Shown here in pieces: positions 54,418 through 63,620 of a stretch of 64,000 nt of DNA. Within the stretch, counting starts at the first letter, position 1. Every line of letters starts with the position of its first letter. This DNA comes from M3007 sp964539805 (GTDB lineage: Bacteria; Bacteroidota; Bacteroidia; Chitinophagales; Saprospiraceae), in contig CAZIKN010000004.1 in NCBI GenBank assembly GCA_964539805.1, forward strand, positions 51,075 to 115,074, given 5' to 3'. The notes below the pieces were generated by a model. That model was not told the origin of the DNA, did no database searches, and saw nothing but the letters and a program-made list of their open reading frames with translations. Made by a program: the position numbers and the translations under genes.

Positions 54418-56539
54418 CCAAAAAACTGTCCGGGAAATAGTTGTCCGTGTACACAATGAACAAATCGGAAGCCGGAGCGTAGCGCCATTGAAAGCGCGTA
54501 TTGAGGTTTACGTTGTTGCTCTGTTCATTGTACTGCAAAAACGTGGTGAGGTATATTTTTTTGGTGAAAGTGACATCTAAGCGGGGGCTAATGAGCCAAA
54601 AACGTGCATTAAGCAGGCCATATTCATTGCTCGCAGGAAACTGAATATCATTGTATTCTGCTGATACCGCCACGCTGCCATAAGGCTGAAAACGCCAGGC
54701 CCCGCTGGCCGCTAAGCGCAGGCGTGTGCCATTGGCGAAATATCCGCCATAACGCGACTCAAAAGTTCCGGTCAGCAGTCGCTGCGGCTTGGATTCAAAA
54801 CGGGTGCCAAAGGAGTTCCAGATATGTCGCGAGCCAACAGGAAGTTTGATGCCTCTCAGGTTTGTGGGATCAAAGGTCTGGAGCAGTTCAATATAGTTGT
54901 TGGCCGTCCAGATGGTAAAATAAGTTTGATCCCTAAAAGTAAAATTGCAATACACAGATGTTTCATTTTCAATGGTATTTCCTATTTTTTGTGTGAACAA
55001 AGTATGGTTCCAGCCGGGTTTTACCACCAAGAGTTTCCCTTTTTTGGGAAAGAAATTATAGCCGCCATAAATACCCGTTCTGTAGTGGTCAGAGCGTTGC
55101 AAAAAGCCTGTTTCGGGGTTGTAATTTTTTTCAATCCGCTCCTGGTTGATTTCGAAATTAAACCTCCGATCACCATAGCGCAGCACGGCGGCGAAAGCCT
55201 GAGTGCTATCGTTCCTGCCCGGGCTAAATGATTTGGAGTAATAAAATTTGCCACGCCAGAGGTCATTTTTAGAGGCTAAATTATATTCTAATCCAGCTAC
55301 TCTATTGAAGCGCGAGCCTCCTCCAGTGTGCTGATCCGCCTTTATGTTTTCTTTGTTCACCACGAAACCATTGAGATTGGAGCGGGTAAAAAAGCGTCGC
55401 TGTACACTTAACACACTGAAGTTTTGCGCAGGGTACACCTCATCATTGCTCACTCCAGTCTGCATGTTCATGGCCCCGATGCGCCAATCCTTGTTTAAAC
55501 GTCCGCTTACCCTCGCTCCTGCGTGTATGGGTGAAAACAGTCCGATCCTGCGCGAGAAAAACGGGCGTATGGCATTGAACCCCAAATTGTTGAACAGATC
55601 ACTGTTTTCTAAGAAGAATTGTCGGCGCTCAGGGAAAAACAACTCAAAACGATCTAAGTTGGTGACTTGCCGATCCACTTCCACCTGCGAAAAATCGGGA
55701 TTGACGGTCAGGTCAAGGTTCAACTGAGAGCTGAGCGCCACTTTGCCATCAAGCCCAATAGCAGAGCGGGTATCCGCCTCACCCGTTGGTCTGATCTGTC
55801 GAGACACCCCACCCAAAACAAAAGGGATCAGGGAGATATTGGGGCCGGTTTGTGGCGGGGGACTTTCCCAGTTCAGCACGCCCGTGTAAGCCAAAGAAGC
55901 GGTTGGCAATTGGCGCGGCACAGGTGCCCACACCGATTTTTCCGTGGTCGTAATATCCAAACGGCTAAAATTGACGCCCCAGCGGGTCAGTCCTTTTTTA
56001 TAGCGCAGGGTCTTGAAGGGTATGGCGGCTTCAAAAACCCAGCGATCGGGGTATTGCTTAACGGCGGAGAACCATCGGTTGTCCCAACTGAGGTTTACCG
56101 TGCTACCCTCAAACTCTTGCCCGTCCCATTCTGCGCCAGCGGCATTGACACCAAAGGCAAACCCGTTCGTTTGGTCATCATAAGGATCAAGAAAAAAGGT
56201 AAAATTATCATTGCGCGGAAAATTCCAATCGCGCCGCAAGGACTCCAAACGAAGCGGGTGGGATTGATCGTTTTCTGCCAGAATATATAAAAATCGGGCA
56301 TCGTAGGTCATGCGTACGCGTGTGTTAGCCTTGGCAAAAGAAGTATCCATGGGCAACACCTGAAAAAAACCAGCAGCTACCTGCGCATTTGACCATGCAC
56401 TGTCATTGGCTGCCCCGTCAATGTGTATCTTTCCCTGAGCCTTTTTGAGGTGATAGGTATAATTTTCATTCTTCTTTTGTGCCGATATAATATATGGCAA
56501 CACAAGGCATAAGAGTAGCGCGGTCAGTATTTTTTGCAC
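54368..56539 (-). CDS. Exported DUF5916 protein with CBM9-like domain
   Basis: 723 residues with signal peptide MQKILTALLLCLVLPYIISAQ. Residues ~30-215 form a carbohydrate-binding module 9-like domain (KIHIDGAANDSAWSNAQVA, FFLDPYDDQTNGFAFGVN). The rest is a long beta-rich part ending in aromatic-terminated strands (AFVLKLTYWW), typical of an outer-membrane barrel; the whole matches the CBM9-DUF5916 architecture common in this phylum. Function unknown, perhaps glycan binding or uptake. It overlaps the convergent MFS gene. Confidence 0.88.
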   Translation of the reverse strand: MQKILTALLLCLVLPYIISAQKKNENYTYHLKKAQGKIHIDGAANDSAWSNAQVAAGFFQVLPMDTSFAKANTRVRMTYDARFLYILAENDQSHPLRLESLRRDWNFPRNDNFTFFLDPYDDQTNGFAFGVNAAGAEWDGQEFEGSTVNLSWDNRWFSAVKQYPDRWVFEAAIPFKTLRYKKGLTRWGVNFSRLDITTTEKSVWAPVPRQLPTASLAYTGVLNWESPPPQTGPNISLIPFVLGGVSRQIRPTGEADTRSAIGLDGKVALSSQLNLDLTVNPDFSQVEVDRQVTNLDRFELFFPERRQFFLENSDLFNNLGFNAIRPFFSRRIGLFSPIHAGARVSGRLNKDWRIGAMNMQTGVSNDEVYPAQNFSVLSVQRRFFTRSNLNGFVVNKENIKADQHTGGGSRFNRVAGLEYNLASKNDLWRGKFYYSKSFSPGRNDSTQAFAAVLRYGDRRFNFEINQERIEKNYNPETGFLQRSDHYRTGIYGGYNFFPKKGKLLVVKPGWNHTLFTQKIGNTIENETSVYCNFTFRDQTYFTIWTANNYIELLQTFDPTNLRGIKLPVGSRHIWNSFGTRFESKPQRLLTGTFESRYGGYFANGTRLRLAASGAWRFQPYGSVAVSAEYNDIQFPASNEYGLLNARFWLISPRLDVTFTKKIYLTTFLQYNEQSNNVNLNTRFQWRYAPASDLFIVYTDNYFPDSFLVKNRAFVLKLTYWWNV

Positions 56540-56663
56540 GGGACATAAGGTGGGTTAACGCAAATTATAGGGCAAAAGAAACACAAGTTGTTAAAATGAC
56601 ATAAATTTAGTTGCCCAGTGTATCTGACCCAACATGGACATTTATGCTTTATTTTTTCATTTT

Positions 56664-57356
56664 TTATTTCATTCTTACCCTTAAAGTGATTCCAGTTACG
56701 ATTGCACTCGCATCAGAATCAAAAAAATACAATTTAAAATTATTTGGAGTGAACCTTAAATTAGGCTCTATCCCTAAAACCATTTTTTCACCTAACTTTA
56801 TTTCCAATCCAGCAAACATTCCAATCGTAAAAATGGATTCATCAACTTCATTTTCGACTTGGGTCAATTCTTCGTCATCCATTTGCTCATGTAAAATCTT
56901 AGCTTTTGTTTTTGTACCCAAATTCACATTTAGTATGCTGCCAAATCCTATCATATAATTAATTTTTTTATTTTTTGAATTGATCGTATACCCTAAATCA
57001 ACAGGTATTCCTATTGATGTAATGATAATATCGTTTTGTATGCTTGATTCGGTGTCATTTAAAATATCTGTTTCAAATTTTAGCCCTTCAATTTTGTGGC
57101 GATTTTTTATGTTCTGATAATTTATTCCACTCCTTAGAAATACTTTTGGGTTTAAATCGTATTGGGCTTGAATCCCTAAGGAATATCCTATTCCTATTCC
57201 TCCCTTTTCGCCAATTCCGCCTGCTGTCTGGGGGGCTTTAATTGTCATTAAACTAATTGGGGTATTGACGTTTGCTCCAAGCGAAATTTTATTTTGGCTA
57301 AATCCCATGATTGGAAAAATCAGCATGATTGAAATGATCCGAATGTGTTTTTTCAT
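56664..57356 (-). CDS. AT-rich outer-membrane beta-barrel protein
   Basis: 230 residues with signal peptide MKKHIRIISIMLIFPIMGFSQ. The mature protein alternates strands and turns with periodic glycine/aromatic residues (YSLGIQAQYDLNPKVFLRSG, LGIEPNLRFTPNNFKLYFF) and ends in GITLRVRMK, matching PorT-like barrels. The DNA is much more AT-rich than neighbours, suggesting acquisition or relaxed selection. No partner is nearby. Confidence 0.8.
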   Translation of the reverse strand: MKKHIRIISIMLIFPIMGFSQNKISLGANVNTPISLMTIKAPQTAGGIGEKGGIGIGYSLGIQAQYDLNPKVFLRSGINYQNIKNRHKIEGLKFETDILNDTESSIQNDIIITSIGIPVDLGYTINSKNKKINYMIGFGSILNVNLGTKTKAKILHEQMDDEELTQVENEVDESIFTIGMFAGLEIKLGEKMVLGIEPNLRFTPNNFKLYFFDSDASAIVTGITLRVRMK

Positions 57357-57704
57357 TGTCTTTCTATTTTGACTGTGATATGAACATAACGACGTTTGTA
57401 GTACGAGCGTTGGGTCAATGTAGGGGGGCTGAAGTAATATAACTCTGTAAAATGAAATAAATTTATTTGCCTTGGCGATAAAAATTATACGATCATAATT
57501 TTTTTCAAAATCAAATTAATATCTTTTAATTCAAATTAATATATAATAATAATATATTTAATGTATTTATCGAGCCAAATTTCTTAAAAAAAAATTAACA
57601 TATCAGAATTTGGAAGTCTGAATGACAGGCCCTGTTCTTTGCAGCCGTGTTAACGAATCGCAATCATATCAACTCAAGCAAAAGCAGCGCATTTTCAATG
57701 TGTA
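57357..57704. other. AT-rich non-coding region with short direct repeat
   Basis: TCAAATTAATAT occurs at 57511 and 57531. No gene is supported. This stretch must hold the promoters of both the outer-membrane gene and the metY leader. Confidence 0.6.
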
Positions 57705-57767
57705 TGTGCATGTGTTGTTGTCCACTCCGGTCACCTGACCAGTCGAGAGGGTTGCGCTCCATGCACA
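57705..57767 (+). promoter_or_regulatory. Putative structured leader (riboswitch-like) upstream of metY
   Basis: TGTGCATG (57705-57712) pairs with CATGCACA (57760-57767), closing a 47-nt region that has its own hairpin GGTC-ACCT-GACC (57729-57740). An intrinsic terminator follows at 57807-57841, before the metY start. This layout is that of an attenuating leader. It does not match the SAM-I or SAM-II consensus I know. Confidence 0.4.
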
Positions 57768-57806
57768 CAAGTTAATTTTCAGGTTTTTTGAAAATTACTT
57801 TTGGCG

Positions 57807-57842
57807 AAAAGGCCCCTTGGACTGTGTCCAAGGGGCCTTTTT
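57807..57842 (+). terminator. Intrinsic terminator hairpin 46 nt before metY (attenuator candidate)
   Basis: AAAAGGCCCCTTGGA (57807-57821) pairs perfectly with TCCAAGGGGCCTTTT (57827-57841) over a 5-nt loop and is followed by T residues. No upstream plus-strand gene needs termination here, so it probably regulates metY by attenuation. Confidence 0.85.
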
Positions 57843-57887
57843 GTTTTCCGTCATTAATTCTTCACAACATATCAATTTTTTATTACA

Positions 57888-59222
57888 ATGGCTAATCAAC
57901 CTTTGCACTTTGACACCCTCCAACTCCACGCCGGCCAACAGCCCGACCCTGCTACCAACAGCCGCGCGGTACCCATTTATCAAACCTCCTCTTATGTGTT
58001 CAACAATGCAGAGCACGGTGCCAACCTTTTTGCCCTGAAAGAGTTCGGCAACATTTACACCCGTATCATGAACCCCACCACTGATGTGTTTGAAAAACGC
58101 ATTGCCGCTTTGGAAGGCGGTGTAGCAGCCTTGGCTGTGGGTTCGGGGCAAGCCGCTCAGTTCATTGCGCTCAACAATATTTTACAGGCAGGCGATAACT
58201 TTGTGACCACCAGTTACCTGTACGGCGGCACTTACAATCAGTTCAAGGTAGCCTTCAAACGCCTTGGAATAGAGGCGCGCTTTGCGGACGGCGATAAGCC
58301 GGAAAGTTTTGAGGCCCTCATTGATAGCCAAACAAAGGCGCTTTACTTAGAAACCGTTGGCAATCCGGGCTTTAACATTCCTGATTTTGAAAAAATAGCG
58401 GCTATTGCGCGCAAATATGATCTTCCCCTTATCGTGGACAATACTTTCGGCGCGGGTGGCTATCTGTTTCGCCCATTGGAGCATGGAGCCAACATCGTGG
58501 TGGAATCTGCGACCAAATGGATCGGCGGGCACGGCACCAGCATCGGCGGCGTGATTGTGGACGGCGGCAACTTTAACTGGGGCAATGGAAAATTTCCACA
58601 GTTTACGGAGCCCAGTGAAGGCTATCACGGCCTAAAATTCTGGGATGTTTTCGGTACCGATGGCCCCTTTGGAAACATTGCCTTTATCATTCGCGCCCGT
58701 GTGGAAGGACTACGCGACTATGGCCCTGCTATTAGTCCCTTCAATTCTTTTCTGCTCTTGCAAGGTTTGGAAACCCTTTCGCTGCGCGTACAGCGCACTG
58801 TTGACAATGCCCTGGCGTTGGCTCAATGGTTTGAAAAACACCCCAAAATTGAATGGGTGAACTATCCCGGCTTAAGTTCAAGCCCATATAAAGCATTGGC
58901 TGACAAGTACTTAAAGAATGGTTATGGCGGCGTATTGAGCATAGTGGTAAAAGGCTCCAAAGAAAATGCCACAGAAGTGATCAACAGCCTAAAATTGGTG
59001 AGCCACCTTGCCAATGTTGGTGATGCCAAAACGCTCATCATTCAACCCTCGGCCACTACCCACCAGCAGCTCAGTGATGAGGAGCAACGTGCAGCGGGCG
59101 TGGTGCCTACGTTATTGCGCATTTCGGTGGGCATAGAGCATATTGATGACATCATTGCCGATTTTGAACAGGCTTTGGACAAAATTGAAGTGGCGCAAAA
59201 GGAGCGCGCCACATTGGCGTAG
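57888..59222 (+). CDS. metY: O-acetylhomoserine aminocarboxypropyltransferase (MetY)
   Basis: 444 residues, usual length. PLP-binding Lys is in ESATKWIGGHG; SSYVFNNAEHGANLFAL, YTRIMNPTTDVFEKRIAALE and LYLETVGNPGFN are MetY signatures. It makes homocysteine (or methionine precursor) from O-acetylhomoserine and sulfide. Its partner MetX is 1.1 kb downstream on the same strand, separated by an opposite-strand HNH cassette. A leader with a terminator precedes it. Cytosolic. Confidence 0.95.
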   Translation: MANQPLHFDTLQLHAGQQPDPATNSRAVPIYQTSSYVFNNAEHGANLFALKEFGNIYTRIMNPTTDVFEKRIAALEGGVAALAVGSGQAAQFIALNNILQAGDNFVTTSYLYGGTYNQFKVAFKRLGIEARFADGDKPESFEALIDSQTKALYLETVGNPGFNIPDFEKIAAIARKYDLPLIVDNTFGAGGYLFRPLEHGANIVVESATKWIGGHGTSIGGVIVDGGNFNWGNGKFPQFTEPSEGYHGLKFWDVFGTDGPFGNIAFIIRARVEGLRDYGPAISPFNSFLLLQGLETLSLRVQRTVDNALALAQWFEKHPKIEWVNYPGLSSSPYKALADKYLKNGYGGVLSIVVKGSKENATEVINSLKLVSHLANVGDAKTLIIQPSATTHQQLSDEEQRAAGVVPTLLRISVGIEHIDDIIADFEQALDKIEVAQKERATLA

Positions 59223-59254
59223 GGCCAACTTAAATACTTGATATAGAATGATTT

Positions 59255-59343
59255 GTCATTTCGCAGCGAAGCAAAGGAATCTGCACAAGCCAAACCCACG
59301 TAAAACGAACGGGGTAGATGTCTCCGCTTCGCTGCGACGTGAT
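59255..59343. repeat. Imperfect inverted repeat of the GTCATT...GCAGCGAAG type
   Basis: GTCATTTCGCAGCGAAGC at 59255 onward and GCTTCGCTGCGACGTGAT ending at 59343 pair imperfectly around a 30-40 nt loop. It belongs to the same family as the unit ends at 3581-4087. Confidence 0.75.
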
Positions 59344-59377
59344 AAGCCCCTGAAGAAATAGGCACAGACTCCTTTTA

Positions 59378-59815
59378 CTAATGTTTGACAATTTCCGGCG
59401 GGTGTTCCCCAATGGCGATCAAAGCGAAACGCAAATTCACGACTTGTTTTCGATTGAGCCGCAAGGCTTCAATGGTAGCGCGCCCGATAGCGGTCAAGCC
59501 AAGAATTTCGGTGAAGCTGACATCCCAGACAAAATGCTCCTGCCACGACATTATCCTGGGATTAAAAACAGGCCACATTTGCATGGAAAGTTCGTCGAGG
59601 ATCAGGGTTTTGGTTGCTTTGTACAAATTGCAGCCAAAGCAGGAGAAGGCAAGATTGTCCAATTCATCGCTCCCGCCTTTGGATTTTGGATAAATGTGTT
59701 CAATGGTATATGGCTCGGTAGAAAAAAAGTGGGGACACTTGCAGTATTCACATCGCCCTGCTGCCCTGTCATAGACCTCCTGTTTAATAGCAAGCGAAAA
59801 TTGCTTTTTGCTCAT
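59378..59815 (-). CDS. HNH endonuclease
   Basis: 145 residues. The HNH core is CEYC, then IEHIYPKSKGGSDELDNLAFSC, then FGCNLYK: two zinc CxxC pairs around the His-Asn-His fold. It would cut DNA with a metal ion. Its ATG shares one base with the stop of the upstream gene (TAATG), so they form a tightly coupled pair. The pair lies between metY and metX on the opposite strand, flanked by repeats, as if inserted. Confidence 0.9.
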   Translation of the reverse strand: MSKKQFSLAIKQEVYDRAAGRCEYCKCPHFFSTEPYTIEHIYPKSKGGSDELDNLAFSCFGCNLYKATKTLILDELSMQMWPVFNPRIMSWQEHFVWDVSFTEILGLTAIGRATIEALRLNRKQVVNLRFALIAIGEHPPEIVKH

Positions 59816-60207
59816 TAACGGATGTGGGAAAGGTTGGGTACTATACCCATTTTTTGCATCAGTTCACGGACAGGTACATTGCGCAGCGAGGCCAAGGCAC
59901 TCAAGTGTTTAAGCCTGTTCGTATTGAGTTTTTCAACCCTTTCGAGCAAGCGGGAAAGTTCCTGACGTTCAGCATTGCTTATCGTGCCGTTTTCATGTTT
60001 TTGGCGCAGCAGCTCAAAACGACGAGCCTGAACTTTTCCAAGTCCTTTATTAATTTTTTGGATCAATGCGGCCTCATTGGTTGATATATCAGGGTAATCA
60101 CGACGGATACGCACCGACATAATATAGGCAATGGCAGCATCAAGACTACTGTCGTCCAAGCGTTCGACCTGCTCGTAAATGGTTGCTATTGCAGCATTTA
60201 TGGCCAT
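59815..60207 (-). CDS. Helical partner protein of the HNH endonuclease, unknown function
   Basis: 130 residues, all helical (IYEQVERLDDSSLDAAIAYI, LSRLLERVEKLNTNRLKHLS). No signal or membrane segment. It overlaps the HNH start by 1 nt. I recall similar small helical proteins ahead of HNH genes in several phyla, but no function. An antidote or DNA-targeting role is a guess from gene order. Confidence 0.75.
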   Translation of the reverse strand: MAINAAIATIYEQVERLDDSSLDAAIAYIMSVRIRRDYPDISTNEAALIQKINKGLGKVQARRFELLRQKHENGTISNAERQELSRLLERVEKLNTNRLKHLSALASLRNVPVRELMQKMGIVPNLSHIR

Positions 60208-60213
60208 AGATTA

Positions 60214-60275
60214 TAATGTGATGATGTGATAATGGGCGAATGTGATAATAACGCCAATGTGATAATGTGGCGAAA
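60214..60275. repeat. AATGTGATAAT short repeats before metX
   Basis: Variants of AATGTGATAAT are repeated between the HNH pair's start and metX. Same family as at 18456, 29537 and 31411. Confidence 0.75.
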
Positions 60276-60361
60276 AACACTAAACGCTTTTGAATACCAA
60301 TGACGTATTAGGACATGCAAAAATAGGTTTTTATTCTAAAAAGTTCAAACTTACAAAAAAA

Positions 60362-61420
60362 ATGCTTCAATTTAGTGGCTCTGCCGTACAGTTTTACACT
60401 GCTGATATTGACCTACACTTAGAGCAGGGAGGTCAGATCAGACGGCCCACCATAGCCTATCACACTTATGGCTCGCCAGAGAAGCCAGTCATTTGGGTAT
60501 GTCATGCCCTAACGGCCAATTCGGATGTTTTTGATTGGTGGGCAGGCCTATTTGGGCCTCAGGATTTATTCAATCCGGATGATTTTTTCATTGTTTGCGC
60601 CAATGTTCTGGGCGGTTGTTATGGCACTACCGGGCCGCTCTCTGAAAATCCAACTACGGAGGATATCTATTATCACGATTTCCCGAAAATTACTATCAGG
60701 GATATGGCAGTTGCCCATGATTTGTTGCGCAAACATTTAAAAATCAATAAAATAAAATTAATCCTTGGTGGCTCTTTGGGCGGCCAACAGGCATTGGAGT
60801 GGGCCATCCTAAAACCCGATTTATTTGAAAACCTGGCACTCATAGCCACCAATGCTCGTCATTCTGCATGGGGTATTGCGTTTAATGAAGCACAGCGCAT
60901 GGCTATTCAGGCTGATTCCAGCTGGCGTGAGCGCCACCCGAGGGCGGGCGATGCCGGCATGAGGGCCGCCCGGGCTGCTGCCTTGCTTTCCTATCGCCAT
61001 TATGCTACCTATCTGGCGGCCCAAACGGATGAAACTGCAGTATTGGATCAGTACAAGGCAGCTACTTACCAACAATATCAGGGTGAAAAATTATCGCGCC
61101 GGTTTAATGCCTATACCTATTACAGGTTGTCAGAGGCTATGGACAGCCATCATGTAGGGCGTGACCGTGGGAGTGTAGAGCATGTTCTGCAACAAATTGC
61201 CATAAGGACATTAGTTGTAGGGATTAGTTCGGACGTTCTTTTCCCTCCGGAAGAGCAGCGTTTTTTGGCACAGTATATACCCGGAGCCGCATACCGTGAA
61301 ATAGATTCTTTTTATGGCCATGACGGTTTCCTGATTGAAACGGAGCAATTGAGCGGGTTGTTGCGGGATTTTTTGGCTTCGGGAGCAGGTCAATTACCCG
61401 TACTGATGAAGGCGGCCTGA
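60362..61420 (+). CDS. metX: Homoserine O-acetyltransferase (MetX)
   Basis: 352 residues from the ATG at 60362 (MLQFSGSAVQFY); the TTG at 60290 would add 24 unrelated residues. Alpha/beta hydrolase fold with CHALTANSD, nucleophile Ser in GGSLGGQQALEW, Asp in GISSDVLFPPEEQ and His in YGHDGF. It acetylates (or succinylates) homoserine to feed MetY. It is convergent with ruvA (2-bp gap). Confidence 0.94.
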   Translation: MLQFSGSAVQFYTADIDLHLEQGGQIRRPTIAYHTYGSPEKPVIWVCHALTANSDVFDWWAGLFGPQDLFNPDDFFIVCANVLGGCYGTTGPLSENPTTEDIYYHDFPKITIRDMAVAHDLLRKHLKINKIKLILGGSLGGQQALEWAILKPDLFENLALIATNARHSAWGIAFNEAQRMAIQADSSWRERHPRAGDAGMRAARAAALLSYRHYATYLAAQTDETAVLDQYKAATYQQYQGEKLSRRFNAYTYYRLSEAMDSHHVGRDRGSVEHVLQQIAIRTLVVGISSDVLFPPEEQRFLAQYIPGAAYREIDSFYGHDGFLIETEQLSGLLRDFLASGAGQLPVLMKAA

Positions 61421-61422
61421 TG

Positions 61423-62019
61423 CTAAGCCAGTGCCTTCAGTGCTGCCTTGATCAAATCCTCCACCCTGCTCAGGTTGGGGCTGTCCTTTTGTACGGCATT
61501 GAGCGCTTTTTGTACGGCAATGCGCTGAAAGCCCAAGGCCATGAGTGCCGAAATGGCTTCTTCGCGCACGGCCATGCTTGCTCCTGTACCGGGCAGCAGA
61601 ACGGGGCCATCCCCGGCCTCTTTGGAAAGTTTGGATTTGAGGTCGAGGATAATTTGTTTGGCCGTCTTGGCGCCGATGCCTTTTACTTTTTGTAAGATAT
61701 GGGCTTGCTCACCGATGACCGCGGCGCGCACCTCGTCCACACTCATGGAGGAAAGGATGAGTTGCGCCGTAGTGGCGCCCACGCCCGTCACCCCGATCAG
61801 TTGTATGAAAAGGTTTCTTTCGGTTTGGGTGGCAAACCCGAAAAGGGTGTGTGCGTCTTCACGGACAATCAGGTGTGTATATATAATGGTGCGTTCCTGA
61901 CCTTCTATGGCTGTAAAAGTGCTGAGCGGGATATTCACGTGATAACCCACTCCTCCAGCTTCTACCACTATGAAAGCAGGGCTGCGATAAGTGATTTCTC
62001 CTTTAAGGTATGCGTACAT
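61423..62019 (-). CDS. ruvA: Holliday junction branch-migration subunit RuvA
   Basis: 198 residues, standard length. MYAYLKGEITYRSPAFIVVE begins domain I; GVTGVGATTAQLILS and VKGIGAKTAKQIILDLK are the two helix-hairpin-helix motifs of domain II; a C-terminal domain III (EEAISALMALGF) binds RuvB. It tetramerises on four-way junctions. It lies 21 bp after ffh on the same strand and may be co-transcribed. Confidence 0.95.
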   Translation of the reverse strand: MYAYLKGEITYRSPAFIVVEAGGVGYHVNIPLSTFTAIEGQERTIIYTHLIVREDAHTLFGFATQTERNLFIQLIGVTGVGATTAQLILSSMSVDEVRAAVIGEQAHILQKVKGIGAKTAKQIILDLKSKLSKEAGDGPVLLPGTGASMAVREEAISALMALGFQRIAVQKALNAVQKDSPNLSRVEDLIKAALKALA

Positions 62020-62040
62020 TTTTCAGGTATGATGAATGGC

Positions 62041-63405
62041 CTATTTCCTAAATCCGCCACCCATTTTAGGCATGCCGGGCATGCCCATACCGGGTAAGCC
62101 CATGCCCCCCATCGGGCTATTGGCCATTTGGTGCATGAACTTGCGCATTTCGTTGAAATTCTTGACAAAGAGATTGATCTGGTCCAAGGTTTGGCCACAG
62201 CCGCGGGCGATGCGCTTTTTACGGCTCAGGTTGAGAAGATCAGGGTTAGCGCGTTCTTTGGGGGTCATACTTTGTACAATGGCCTCTACCTTTAATATGG
62301 CTCGCTCATCAATATTGATATCCTTGATGGCCTTGCCCATGCCGGGGATCATGCCGAGAAGGCTTTTCAGGTCACCCATTTTTTTGATTTGCTGCATTTG
62401 GCCCAAGAAGTCATTAAAATCAAACTTGTTTTGTTTGATGCGTTTTTCAATACGTTTGGCTTCTTCGTCATCAAAATCCATTTGGGCTTTTTCCACCAGC
62501 GACACAATGTCACCCATGCCCAGAATACGCTGTGCCATACGATCGGGGTAAAACACGTCGAGGGTATCCAGTTTCTCACCCATGGATACGAACTTGATGG
62601 GTTTGCCCACGATATATTTGATGGAAAGTGCCGCACCACCGCGGGTATCACCGTCCAATTTGGTCAACACCACGCCGTCAAAGTTGATGCGCGTGTTAAA
62701 GGCTTCGGCAGTATTAACCGCATCTTGGCCCGTCATGGAATCCACAACAAACAGGGTTTCCGTTGGATTGAGGGCGTTTTTGATAGCGGCTACCTCATCC
62801 ATCATGACCTCATCCACGGCCAAGCGGCCGGCAGTATCCACGATGACCACATTATGGCTGTTGGCTTTGGCGTATGCCACAGCGTTTTTGGCTATCTCAA
62901 CAGGATTTTTGTTTTCCGGTTCTTTATAAATTTGTACCCCAATACTTTCTGCGAGAACGGTCAATTGGTCCATAGCGGCCGGCCGATACACGTCACAGGC
63001 AACTAACAGTGGCGACATCTTGCGCTGCTCTTTGAGCATCTTGGCTAATTTGCCGCTAAAGGTAGTTTTCCCTGAGCCTTGCAGACCTGCGATCAGCACC
63101 ACTGCGGGGCTGCCTTTCACATTGATGCCCACACTCTGCCCACCCATGAGATCGGTCAGCTCGTCCATGACGATTTTGACCATCAATTGGCCCGGGTTTA
63201 CATTGCGCAGCACATTTTCGGTGCCCAGTGCTTTGTCTTTTATTTTATCGGTAAATTCCTTGGCGATTTTATAGTTAACGTCGGCACCAACCAAGGCGCG
63301 ACGTATTTCCTTAATGCTTTCAGCGACATTGAGTTCCGTGATACGGTTATTTCCCTGAATTACTTTAAACGCCGACTCGAGGCGTTCACTCAAACTTTCA
63401 AACAT
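62041..63405 (-). CDS. ffh: Signal recognition particle protein Ffh
   Basis: 454 residues from the ATG at 63405 (MFESLSERLESAF). N domain, then G domain with GLQGSGKTT, DTAGR and TKLDGDTRGGA; the M domain at ~300-430 is methionine-rich and ends in GMGLPGMGMPGMPKMGGG. With 4.5S RNA it binds signal peptides of nascent membrane proteins. No ffs gene is recognisable in the window. A terminator from the neighbouring AraC gene lies upstream. Confidence 0.96.
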   Translation of the reverse strand: MFESLSERLESAFKVIQGNNRITELNVAESIKEIRRALVGADVNYKIAKEFTDKIKDKALGTENVLRNVNPGQLMVKIVMDELTDLMGGQSVGINVKGSPAVVLIAGLQGSGKTTFSGKLAKMLKEQRKMSPLLVACDVYRPAAMDQLTVLAESIGVQIYKEPENKNPVEIAKNAVAYAKANSHNVVIVDTAGRLAVDEVMMDEVAAIKNALNPTETLFVVDSMTGQDAVNTAEAFNTRINFDGVVLTKLDGDTRGGAALSIKYIVGKPIKFVSMGEKLDTLDVFYPDRMAQRILGMGDIVSLVEKAQMDFDDEEAKRIEKRIKQNKFDFNDFLGQMQQIKKMGDLKSLLGMIPGMGKAIKDINIDERAILKVEAIVQSMTPKERANPDLLNLSRKKRIARGCGQTLDQINLFVKNFNEMRKFMHQMANSPMGGMGLPGMGMPGMPKMGGGFRK

Positions 63406-63461
63406 TGGCAATGTGATTTTTTAATGGACGGCAAAGGTAGAATTTTTCCCTTAAAATAAAA

Positions 63462-63492
63462 AACCCTGACAAGAGGAGTTCTTGCCAGGGTT
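63462..63492 (-). terminator. Intrinsic terminator after the AraC-type gene
   Basis: AACCCTG (63462-63468) and CAAGA (63470-63474) pair with TCTTG (63480-63484) and CAGGGTT (63486-63492). On the minus strand the stem is followed by a T-rich tract. It ends the transcript from 63668 and isolates ffh. Confidence 0.85.
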
Positions 63493-63620
63493 CGGATCAT
63501 ACTCCAGTCAAACTATTTTGTCCGAAGCACTTTCTCCCGCTAAATTAGTAGTGAGCTACAGTGTTTGTTTTTCAGGCACAAAATTAGGATGGTGTGTCAA
63601 TACCCACGTCAAAAATCAGG

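Noticed and set aside
57705..57767. SAM-I or SAM-II riboswitch upstream of metY
   Set aside because: The conserved cores of those classes are not recognisable, so only a generic structured leader is claimed.
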